10,075 bases of DNA, from NCBI GenBank assembly GCA_003978075.1, contig QOAM01000113.1:1-10075 (forward strand), in the 5' to 3' direction. Under the pieces are notes generated by a model that ran no database searches, was not told where the DNA came from, and saw only the letters and a list, made by a program, of their open reading frames with translations. Below, piece after piece: positions 1-5,771 of the stretch. How positions within the stretch are numbered: position 1 is the stretch's first letter; each line of letters starts with the position of its first letter. The translations under genes and the position numbers were made by a program. Origin of the DNA: Thermodesulfatator sp. Its GTDB lineage: Bacteria; Desulfobacterota; Thermodesulfobacteria; Thermodesulfobacteriales; Thermodesulfobacteriaceae.

Positions 1-1959
1 AAGATGATCCTCCTCTCCAAGGTCTTCCCCACCCTGGACTGTGCGAGCTGTATTGCCACTCCCAAGATGGCTGCGGTGCGAAACAATCCGCGCATAAGGA
101 TTCTTACCGTAAGCGAGGTCCGTAAGATCTCCCGGAACGGTTCTTCCTTCGAGCTGGAGATCGAAAAGAAGCCCACCTATGTAGACCCGGAGAAGTGCAC
201 GGGTTGCGGAGAGTGCGAGAAAGTCTGTCCGGTGCCCCGGCCGGACCAATTTAACGCGGGGCTCACGGTAAGGAGGGCCGTTTATATACCTTTTCCGCAG
301 GCAGTTCCGAAGAAGGCCCTCATTGAAAAGCGTGGACTTTCGCCTTGTTCCCGGTTCTGTCCTTTGGGGGTGAGGGCCCACGCCTTGGTGGCTTTGCTGC
401 GTCAGGGCCGTTACCAGGAGGCCCTCAAGGTGCATCTCGAGGCCGCACCCTTTCCCGGGGCCCTCTCCCGGATCTGTGAGGCTCCTTGTGAAAAGCGGTG
501 CACCCTGAGGGCCCAGACCGGACGGCCCATGAGCATTCGGGCCCTTAAGGGTTTTATCTTTCAGGAAGCCGTACGCAACCTTTCTTTGGAGTGGCCGCAA
601 GCAGAAGGTCCTCGAGTGGCCCTTTTAGGAGAAGGCCCCTTGAGTTTGAGTTGCGCCTATTTCTTGAGGAAGGCCGGCTTTCAGGTGTTTCTTTTTGCGG
701 AAAAGGGCCGCCTAGGGGGATCGCTCCGCGCGCATCCGGAGATTCCCGAGGAGTTTTTGGAAGAAGATCTCCGTTTGATCCTGGAGGGGATCGAGCTTCA
801 GGAGAGTTGGGAGGAGGCCCCGGAGAAGCTCTTGGAAGAGGGTTTTGCGGCAGTCTTTTTGGAGAGGGCGCCGGGGACCAAGGTAGATCCTCGAACCTTT
901 GAGACGACGCGGAAGGGAGTCTTTGCCCCGCCAGAGGTCCCGGCTTCTCTTCTCCAGGAGATTCACTTGGGAAAGGAGGCGGCTGCGCGTCTCAGAGCGG
1001 CCCTGGAGGGGAAGAAGGTCTCAGCTCCTTACAAGCTACCCAAGAGCGGACCCCTGGAAGGAGAAAGGCGCCTTTTATCCGAGGAGGAGGCCCTGAGGGA
1101 GGCCAGCCGTTGTCTTGATTGTGCAGGCTGTTGCGAGTGTCGGAGTTGTGAGAGAGCTTGCCCAGCAGGGGCTATCAATTTTAGCCAGAAGGCCCAAAAA
1201 TTGCGGGTAGAAGCCGGAGCGGTGGTCCTGGCCACGGGCTTTCGGCTCTTTGAACCGGAGGAGAATCCCCTCTGGGGTTATCGAAAGTATCCCAATGTGA
1301 TCACCGGGATGCAGTTGGAGCGGCTTCTGGCTCCCACGCGCCCTTACAATGCGGTAATGCGCCCCTCAGACGGGCGCATCCCGGGAAACATTGCTCTGGT
1401 GCTCTGTGTGGGCTCGCGATCTCTGAAGGAAGGGACCCCGCGCTGCTCCCGTATCTGTTGCATGTATTCCTTAAAGCAGGCCCAGCTCTTGTTGGGGGCG
1501 GTGCCTTTTGCCGAGGTCACCATCTATTACATTGATCTCCGGGCCTTTGGTAAGGGCTATGAGGAATTTTTGCGACAGACTCAGGCCATGGGAGTGCATC
1601 TGAAGAAGGGCCGGGTGGCGCGCATCGAGCCTGCGGGCAAGGGTGATCTATGGGTGTATTACGAGGACATGGAAGGGGCCGGGGGAGTAAAGCGCGCCCG
1701 GCACGATCTGGTGGTCTTGGCCACCGGGGCCCTGGCTGAGCCGGCTCTGCAGCGGATTGTCTCGGCGGAGATTTTCGACGAGCTAGGTTTTGTAAAGGAG
1801 GCCTTCCCGGAGAAGGCTCCTGGGCAGACGGCGCTTCCAGGGGTCTTTGTGGTGGGAGCGGCGGCTGGGCCTAGAGATATTCCGGATACGGTAGTCCATG
1901 CCCAGGCGGTGGCCCTACAGGTAGTCTTGCACCTGAGGAGGTCGGGCTTTGCAGCCTGA
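1..1959 (+). CDS. hdrA: HdrA-like FAD/iron-sulfur subunit with inserted GltD-type module (5' partial)
   Basis: The reading frame is open from base 1, so the N-terminus lies outside the window; residues are numbered from the Met codon at base 4. The HdrA core is recognisable: FPTLDCASC near residue 8, a ferredoxin motif CTGCGECEKVCP (C65, C68, C71, C75), YIPFPQAVP (94-102), a second cluster site (C370-C386, ending CERACPAGAI), VVLATGF (407-413), then CVGSR (468-472) and CSRICCMY (481-488), typical of the flavin-binding electron-bifurcating HdrA subunit. Between the two cluster sites, about residues 110-370, sits a GltD/glutamate-synthase-small-subunit-type segment: C115, C119, C158, C162, C166, PFPGALSRICEAPCEKRC, a shortened Rossmann-like stretch around G209-E-G211, and EALREASRCLDC. 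The C-terminal ferredoxins of many HdrA proteins are absent here, but the next gene carries such a pair. It is the first gene seen of the Hdr operon and is probably cytoplasmic. Family assignment is firm; the physiological substrate is inferred. Confidence 0.9.
   Translation, partial: KMILLSKVFPTLDCASCIATPKMAAVRNNPRIRILTVSEVRKISRNGSSFELEIEKKPTYVDPEKCTGCGECEKVCPVPRPDQFNAGLTVRRAVYIPFPQAVPKKALIEKRGLSPCSRFCPLGVRAHALVALLRQGRYQEALKVHLEAAPFPGALSRICEAPCEKRCTLRAQTGRPMSIRALKGFIFQEAVRNLSLEWPQAEGPRVALLGEGPLSLSCAYFLRKAGFQVFLFAEKGRLGGSLRAHPEIPEEFLEEDLRLILEGIELQESWEEAPEKLLEEGFAAVFLERAPGTKVDPRTFETTRKGVFAPPEVPASLLQEIHLGKEAAARLRAALEGKKVSAPYKLPKSGPLEGERRLLSEEEALREASRCLDCAGCCECRSCERACPAGAINFSQKAQKLRVEAGAVVLATGFRLFEPEENPLWGYRKYPNVITGMQLERLLAPTRPYNAVMRPSDGRIPGNIALVLCVGSRSLKEGTPRCSRICCMYSLKQAQLLLGAVPFAEVTIYYIDLRAFGKGYEEFLRQTQAMGVHLKKGRVARIEPAGKGDLWVYYEDMEGAGGVKRARHDLVVLATGALAEPALQRIVSAEIFDELGFVKEAFPEKAPGQTALPGVFVVGAAAGPRDIPDTVVHAQAVALQVVLHLRRSGFAA
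1935..1942 (+). promoter_or_regulatory. Ribosome-binding site fixing a TTG start
   Basis: GAGGAGGT lies inside the last codons of the upstream HdrA-like gene and ends 6 nt before the TTG at 1949. No ATG or GTG sits nearby ahead of the conserved N-terminal IGVFICRCGGNI segment, so this strong site supports TTG as the initiator and an 11-nt overlap between the two genes. Confidence 0.75.
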
Positions 1960-3634
1960 AGGGAAAGAAAAGAGAATCGGTGTTTTCATCTGCCGCTGCG
2001 GGGGCAACATCTCTGATTATGTACGGGTGGAGGAGGTGGCGGAGGCCCTGCGAGGGGAACCCGGGGTGGTGGTGAGCGAAGTGCACACCTTTACTTGTTC
2101 CGAGGCTGCCCAGAGCGAAATAATGGCTCACATACGGGAAAAGGGGCTGGAGGGGGTAGTCATCGCCTCTTGTTCGCCGAAGCTTCACCAAGGGACCTTT
2201 CGCAACATGGCCCGGCAGGCCGGTCTCAATCCCTATCAGTATGTGCAGGTGAATATTCGGGAGCAGTGTTCTTGGGTGCATCCCCATGATCCGGAAGGGG
2301 CTACGGCCAAGGCTATTCGGCTGGTGCGGGCTGGGGTAGAGCGGGCGCGCAGGGCCCGTGCCTTAACTCCGGTGGTGGTGGAAGTAGTACCCCAGGCAGC
2401 GGTGATAGGGGCAGGCTTGGCCGGCCTGCAAGCGGCTCTGGCCCTCTCAGAGCTAGGCATAACCGTGCATCTTTTAGAAAAGACCGAGGCCCCGGGAGGG
2501 CACTTGCGCAACCTCCCCCTGGTGGGAGAAGATCTCCTTTCTGGTCTCTTGGAGGAGGTTTCCCGTAGGTCTAACATAAAGCTTCACCTGAAGACCCAGG
2601 TCCTCTCCCGAGCAGGGGGTCCCGGACAATACCGCCTAGGGATCCAAAAAGAGGGGGCGGAGGAAGAGCTTGAGGTGGGGGCCTTCATTGTAGCGGCGGG
2701 CTTTGCGGCCTACCGTCCGCAAGAGGGAGAATACGGCTACGGCTGGCCCGGAGTCCTTACCCTGGGAGAATATTTCCGCTGGTTGAAGGAGCAGGATCGG
2801 GAGCCCTTCTTTGAAGGGCGTCCGGTAGAGAGGGTGGCCTTCATTTATTGCGTGGGGATGCGTCAGTCCCAAGGGCCTCATAGTTATTGTGCCCGCTTTT
2901 GCTGCCCGGCGGCCCTTAGGGCCGGACGGTTGGGTGCGGAAAAGGGGCTGAGATTTCAGTATCACCTCTTCCGGGACATTCGGGCCTACGGAGTCTTTGA
3001 GGAGGATTACCGGAGGTTGCGCGAGGCCGGGGCCTTTTTCATCCGCTTTGCGGAAAAAGAGCCCCCGCAGGTAGAAAAGGCAGAAGAGGGCCTTCGGGTG
3101 CGTGTGAAGGATCTTCTTACTGGCAAGAAAGAGTTGGAGATCCCTGTGGACCTGGTGGTGCTGGTCACTGGAGGGGTTCCCGAGCCTCAAGGGCCCTTGG
3201 CGGAGTCCCTGAAGCTTCCTCTTTCCGCCGATGGCTTTCTGGCGGAAGTGCACCCCAAACTGAAACCGGTGGAAACCCTCTTTCCGGGGATCTACCTGGC
3301 TGGTGGGGCCTCTTCTCCCAAGACCTTGGAAGAGACGGTGGCTTCGGCTCTGGCGGCTTCGGCCAAGGCGGCCAGTCTCTTTTTGGCCGGCAAACTGGAG
3401 TTGGAGCCGCGGGTCATCGAGGTGCTGGAAGAAAAGTGCGACCGCTGTGGCAAGTGCTTGGAGGTTTGCCCCTTCGGGGCCTTGAAGCTCCCTGAGGAAG
3501 GTCCGGTGCAGGTGGAGGAGGCCCTTTGCAAAGGAGAGGGGGCCTGTGTGCCGGTCTGTCCCCAGAAGGCCTTACAGGTAAAGGGCTACGAACACGAGAC
3601 CATGGAGGCCGTGATCGGGAGGCTGGCTTCATGA
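1949..3634 (+). CDS. hdrA: Second HdrA-like flavoprotein with C-terminal di-cluster ferredoxin
   Basis: This 561-aa protein starts at TTG and overlaps the previous gene by 11 nt. The N-terminal HdrA domain is intact: IGVFICRCGGNI (C15, C17), C50, CSPKLH (C75) and C107. An FAD Rossmann motif GAGLAG (154-159) follows, with EKTEAPGGHL at 178-186. CVGM (301) and YCARFCCP (C314, C318, C319) match the HdrA second-half signature, and LAGGASSPKTLEETVASA is the usual FAD-closing segment. The C-terminus carries one canonical cluster (C497, C500, C503, C507) and one variant cluster, CKGEGACVPVCP, where Glu530 replaces the second Cys. Unlike the upstream HdrA it lacks the internal ferredoxin insertion. 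The two flavoproteins therefore look complementary and may form a heterodimeric HdrA core feeding HdrC/HdrB. QmoA/QmoB-like pairs are the closest known analogy; assignment to the HdrA family is secure, the partner arrangement is inference. Confidence 0.9.
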   Translation: MQPEGKEKRIGVFICRCGGNISDYVRVEEVAEALRGEPGVVVSEVHTFTCSEAAQSEIMAHIREKGLEGVVIASCSPKLHQGTFRNMARQAGLNPYQYVQVNIREQCSWVHPHDPEGATAKAIRLVRAGVERARRARALTPVVVEVVPQAAVIGAGLAGLQAALALSELGITVHLLEKTEAPGGHLRNLPLVGEDLLSGLLEEVSRRSNIKLHLKTQVLSRAGGPGQYRLGIQKEGAEEELEVGAFIVAAGFAAYRPQEGEYGYGWPGVLTLGEYFRWLKEQDREPFFEGRPVERVAFIYCVGMRQSQGPHSYCARFCCPAALRAGRLGAEKGLRFQYHLFRDIRAYGVFEEDYRRLREAGAFFIRFAEKEPPQVEKAEEGLRVRVKDLLTGKKELEIPVDLVVLVTGGVPEPQGPLAESLKLPLSADGFLAEVHPKLKPVETLFPGIYLAGGASSPKTLEETVASALAASAKAASLFLAGKLELEPRVIEVLEEKCDRCGKCLEVCPFGALKLPEEGPVQVEEALCKGEGACVPVCPQKALQVKGYEHETMEAVIGRLAS

Positions 3635-3885
3635 AGTGGTCCAAGGAGGCCTGGAGGAAGGTGGCTGTAGTGGAACACCGCATCCTCAGGGCTTTGGAGG
3701 AGGGGCCTAAAAGTGTGCCGGAGTTAGCGGAAGCTCTTAAGTTGTCTCCAGAGGAGGTCCTCTTGGCCGTAAGCGGGCTCTTAAGGAGCAAGAAGATAGA
3801 ACCTCAACCCAAGTCCCGAAGAGAGAGATTTTTCCGGTACGGACTCAAGGAGACCTCTGAAAAAGTCAGAGGTCTCGAGAAATAA
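3631..3885 (+). CDS. Small winged-helix DNA-binding protein
   Basis: This 84-aa basic protein starts at an ATG that overlaps the TGA of the preceding gene (ATGA, 4 nt), with GGGAGG 8 nt upstream. An in-frame extension further upstream lies inside the HdrA gene and has no support. Residues 14-70 read as a winged helix: a first helix (VEHRILRALEEG), a short helix-turn-helix (SVPELAEALKLSPEEVLLAVSGLLRSKKI), then a basic wing (KSRRERFFRYGLK). The general fold resembles ArsR/MarR/DtxR-type regulators, but no specific family can be named and no ligand-binding domain or metal-binding cysteines are seen. Its place inside the hdr operon, translationally coupled to hdrA, suggests an autoregulator or an accessory protein of the complex; neither can be decided from the sequence. 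The end of the gene encodes a perfect 11-bp hairpin. Confidence 0.75.
   Translation: MKWSKEAWRKVAVVEHRILRALEEGPKSVPELAEALKLSPEEVLLAVSGLLRSKKIEPQPKSRRERFFRYGLKETSEKVRGLEK
3850..3876 (+). promoter_or_regulatory. Perfect 11-bp RNA hairpin at the 3' end of the winged-helix gene
   Basis: GAGACCTCTGA (3850-3860) and TCAGAGGTCTC (3866-3876) are exact reverse complements separated by the 5-nt loop AAAAG. No U-tract follows, so this is not a standard intrinsic terminator. The right-arm decamer TCAGAGGTCT recurs exactly at 3961-3970 over the hdrC ribosome-binding site. An mRNA stability or processing role, or translational control of hdrC, are the plausible roles. Confidence 0.6.
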
Positions 3886-3896
3886 AGGAAAATTGA

Positions 3897-3974
3897 ATGA
3901 AACCAAACTTAGGAATAAAACGGGGAGTGGGGAGCGAAGTCCCTGAAGAAAGGGCCTTTCTCAGAGGTCTTTGA
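3897..3974 (+). CDS. Possible 25-aa leader peptide ahead of hdrC
   Basis: An ATG preceded by AAAGGA (7-8 nt spacing) opens a 25-codon frame that begins MKPNLGIKRG and ends FLRGL before a TGA at 3972-3974. The stop is only 3 nt before the hdrC ATG and is in the same frame as hdrC. The peptide resembles no family I recognise. It could be a translated leader that melts local RNA structure and couples translation into hdrC, or an N-terminal extension of hdrC interrupted by a stop (or, less likely, by a recoded TGA). It could also be chance: 78 nt is short. Codon choice does not look out of place for this genome. Confidence 0.35.
   Translation: MKPNLGIKRGVGSEVPEERAFLRGL
3961..3970 (+). promoter_or_regulatory. 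hdrC ribosome-binding site inside a repeated decamer
   Basis: AGAGGT (3963-3968) is the only Shine-Dalgarno-like sequence at a suitable distance (9 nt) from the hdrC ATG at 3978. It lies inside TCAGAGGTCT, identical to 3866-3875 and complementary to AGACCTCTGA at 3851-3860, so the site could be masked by base pairing to the upstream arm. Confidence 0.5.
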
Positions 3975-3977
3975 AGC

Positions 3978-4271
3978 ATGAGGGTAAGGACGGAGACTGC
4001 GGAGAGATTGAGAAAGCGGGGCTTTAACGCCTGGTGGTGTTTTAATTGCGGCACCTGCACGGCCCTTTGTCCCATGGAGCTAGGTATCCTTCCGCGGGAA
4101 CTTTTCCGCCGGGCCATCCTGGGGGAGGATTTGAGCGAGCTCGCGGAAACGGTCTTCAGTTGTCTTCTGTGTGGCCTTTGCGAGGCTTTTTGTCCGCAAG
4201 AAGTAGGCATTACCCAGAATGTACGAATTTTAAGGGAACTCTTGGTAGAAAATGTCTGGAAAATGGCGTAA
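3978..4271 (+). CDS. hdrC: HdrC-like subunit with two [4Fe-4S] clusters
   Basis: This 97-aa protein has two complete CxxCxxCxxxCP motifs: CFNCGTCTALCP (C21, C24, C27, C31) and CLLCGLCEAFCP (C62, C65, C68, C72). Their roughly 40-residue separation is typical of HdrC, the electron wire between the HdrA flavin and HdrB. The protein is shorter than methanogen HdrC proteins and shows no membrane segment. The ATG is supported by AGAGGT 9 nt upstream, though an in-frame 25-codon ORF ends just before it. The gene overlaps the next one by 20 nt, so the two products are likely made in proportion. The motif assignment is certain; the role as electron relay follows from the Hdr family and operon context. 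Confidence 0.9.
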   Translation: MRVRTETAERLRKRGFNAWWCFNCGTCTALCPMELGILPRELFRRAILGEDLSELAETVFSCLLCGLCEAFCPQEVGITQNVRILRELLVENVWKMA

Positions 4272-5214
4272 AAGTTTGTTATTTCTGGGGGAAAGCCTCA
4301 AGCGACGGGGAACCCCGCTAAGTCTTAGTCGTTGGGATCGAGAAGGGTGGACGCGGGGGCTGGGTCTTCCTCGGGGCGGGCCGGTGGTGCTTTATACCGG
4401 GCTCCTCTATCAAATGGCTCCTCATGCCAAGGTCCTCTTAGGTCGGCGCGAGCGTGTACAGGCCTTGGAGGAGGTCCTTCCGGAGGGATGGCTTCGTGCT
4501 TTGCAGGCACGGGTGGACCTAGCGGGTTTCCTCTCCCGGGCTCTCTTTCCCTATCGTCTTCATCGTCTCTACTGGGAGCCCCTGCGGGCTGTAGTGCGGC
4601 TTTTACAAGCTGCGGGACTGAGGGTGGGGTATCTCTACGAAAAGGACCTTTATCCTGGAACTCTGGCCTACGAGCTGGGCTTTTTCGAGGCCTTTTTGCG
4701 CCAGGCTTTGCGGGTAAGAAGGGTCTTGGAGGAGGCAGGGGTCCAGGTGCTCATTACCGTGGATCCCCATACTACCCATCTCTTGCGCAAGGTTTATCCC
4801 GAGGTCCTTCCCCGGGGGTTCAAATTTGAGGTGCGTCACTATCTGGAGGTCCTAGCCGAAAGTCCTCTAGTCAAGGGGGGCTCCGGGGAAGAAGAGGTGG
4901 TGCTTCATGAGGGCTGTGTGTGGGCTCGCGGTTTGGGCTTGAGCGAGCTCCCAGAGGAGGTCCTCTCTTCGGTGGGCTTTGCGGTGAAAAGACCTCATTA
5001 TACCGGAAAGACCATTTATTGTTGCGGAGGGCCGGTGGAGGGGCTCTTTCCGGAAAAGGCTCGGGCGGTGGCCCAGAAGAGGATAGCCCAGCTCCAGGCT
5101 GTAGGGCAAAAGGTGGCCACAATCTGCCCAATTTGTCATCTCAATTTATCCGCAGTAGCCCCAGAAGATTTGACCATTCGAGACCTGGCTCTCTGGTTAA
5201 AGACAAAATTATGA
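4252..5214 (+). CDS. hdrB: HdrB-like CCG-domain protein with a degenerate N-terminal CCG site
   Basis: This is a 320-aa protein. HdrB normally carries two CCG motifs that bind the noncubane [4Fe-4S] clusters cleaving disulfides. Here the C-terminal motif is intact: C222, C257-C258-G-G, and C292-P-I-C295, with spacings of 34 and 33 residues. The N-terminal copy is recognisable by position but lacks cysteines: YTGLLYQ (48-54) where a YTGC-like start is expected, KDLYPGTLAYELG (131-143) in place of the CCG segment, and DPHTTH (171-176) in place of CPxC. One catalytic cluster is therefore expected. The ATG overlaps hdrC by 20 nt; its own ribosome-binding site is weak (AAGGGA about 14 nt upstream), so coupling to hdrC is likely. 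HdrB/HdrD-like family is secure; the thiol or disulfide substrate is unknown. Confidence 0.85.
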   Translation: MSGKWRKSLLFLGESLKRRGTPLSLSRWDREGWTRGLGLPRGGPVVLYTGLLYQMAPHAKVLLGRRERVQALEEVLPEGWLRALQARVDLAGFLSRALFPYRLHRLYWEPLRAVVRLLQAAGLRVGYLYEKDLYPGTLAYELGFFEAFLRQALRVRRVLEEAGVQVLITVDPHTTHLLRKVYPEVLPRGFKFEVRHYLEVLAESPLVKGGSGEEEVVLHEGCVWARGLGLSELPEEVLSSVGFAVKRPHYTGKTIYCCGGPVEGLFPEKARAVAQKRIAQLQAVGQKVATICPICHLNLSAVAPEDLTIRDLALWLKTKL

Positions 5215-5226
5215 AGGAGGTGTCTT

Positions 5227-5604
5227 ATGAGCGAGACCATCGCCGGAAAAAAACTGGTAGTGGTAGTGACTCACGGTCTGGACGATCCGGAAAAGGCCAC
5301 CCTGGCCTTGGTGGTGGCCAACGCGGCCCTGACCATGGACGTGCAGGTGACGGTGGTCTTTCAGGGCAAGGGGGTGATGTGCTGCACCAAGGGCATGTAT
5401 GAGCACATCGTGGCCCCGGGGCTCAAGCCTCTGCAGGAGCTGGTGGACAATCTTCCCAAGCTGGGGGCCAAGATGTTCGTTTGCATTCCCTGCATTGAGG
5501 AGCGGAAAATCTCTAAGGAACAACTGGTGGAGGGCTGCGAGCTGGTCAAGGCCGGGAAGTTGATCAACGAGGTGATGCGGGCGGACCAAGTAATGGTTTA
5601 CTGA
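5227..5604 (+). CDS. DsrE-like family protein, probable sulfur carrier
   Basis: This 125-aa protein has an excellent AAGGAGG (5214-5220) six nt before ATG, starting on the last base of the hdrB stop codon. KKLVVVVTHGLDDPEKATLALVVANAALTM at the N-terminus, FQGKGVMCCTKG in the middle and FVCIPCIEER near residue 84 fit the DsrE/DsrF/TusD-like fold, small alpha/beta proteins many of which carry persulfide sulfur or act as accessory proteins in sulfur relay. Cysteines are C52, C53, C86, C89 and C104. C86-x-x-C89 falls where this family often has conserved cysteine. It is the last gene of the Hdr operon and precedes a strong terminator. DsrE-type proteins deliver sulfane sulfur to sHdr complexes in some sulfur oxidisers, so a sulfur-delivery or acceptor role is reasonable but inferred. 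It is not obviously dsrE of the DsrEFH complex. Confidence 0.8.
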   Translation: MSETIAGKKLVVVVTHGLDDPEKATLALVVANAALTMDVQVTVVFQGKGVMCCTKGMYEHIVAPGLKPLQELVDNLPKLGAKMFVCIPCIEERKISKEQLVEGCELVKAGKLINEVMRADQVMVY

Positions 5605-5635
5605 GACCTCGGACCTTTTCTGCAAACTATTTTCG

Positions 5636-5673
5636 AAAGGGGCTTCTGGGTGAAGCCCCTTTTCATTTTTTTT
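5636..5673 (+). terminator. Strong intrinsic terminator of the hdr operon
   Basis: AAAGGGGCTTC (5636-5646) pairs perfectly with GAAGCCCCTTT (5652-5662) across a 5-nt loop, and the stem is followed by TCA and an eight-T run (5666-5673). It lies 31 nt after the DsrE-like gene. In the reverse direction only a short T-tract follows, so it may also stop the converging Memo transcript, but less efficiently. Confidence 0.9.
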
Positions 5674-5771
5674 GAAAACCTGTGCCCCAACTTTAACGTT
5701 TTGAGTATCGATAGCTATTTTGTCTAGGACTGTCAAACTCTGGCGATTTTTTTCCGCGGAAAGTGGGTCCC

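Noticed and set aside
2636..3253. 205-codon reverse-strand ORF inside the second HdrA gene
   Set aside because: It is fully antisense to conserved HdrA sequence and has no domain or supporting gene context.
3526..3630. Upstream in-frame extension of the winged-helix protein
   Set aside because: The extra 35 residues lie inside the conserved ferredoxin end of the HdrA gene in another frame. The ATG at 3631 has its own ribosome-binding site and a typical 4-nt overlap.
3850..3876. Hairpin as an intrinsic terminator within the operon
   Set aside because: There is no U-tract after the stem, and operon genes continue on the same strand.
3972..3974. Selenocysteine codon in an extended HdrC
   Set aside because: No SECIS-like hairpin was evident immediately downstream and the context lacks a redox motif. 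A leader peptide or chance is more likely.
5700..5745. Reverse-strand TTGACA about 17 nt from TATCGA, a possible antisense promoter after the Memo gene
   Set aside because: The -10 element matches only half of TATAAT and no gene follows except antisense dsrE. Kept as chance.
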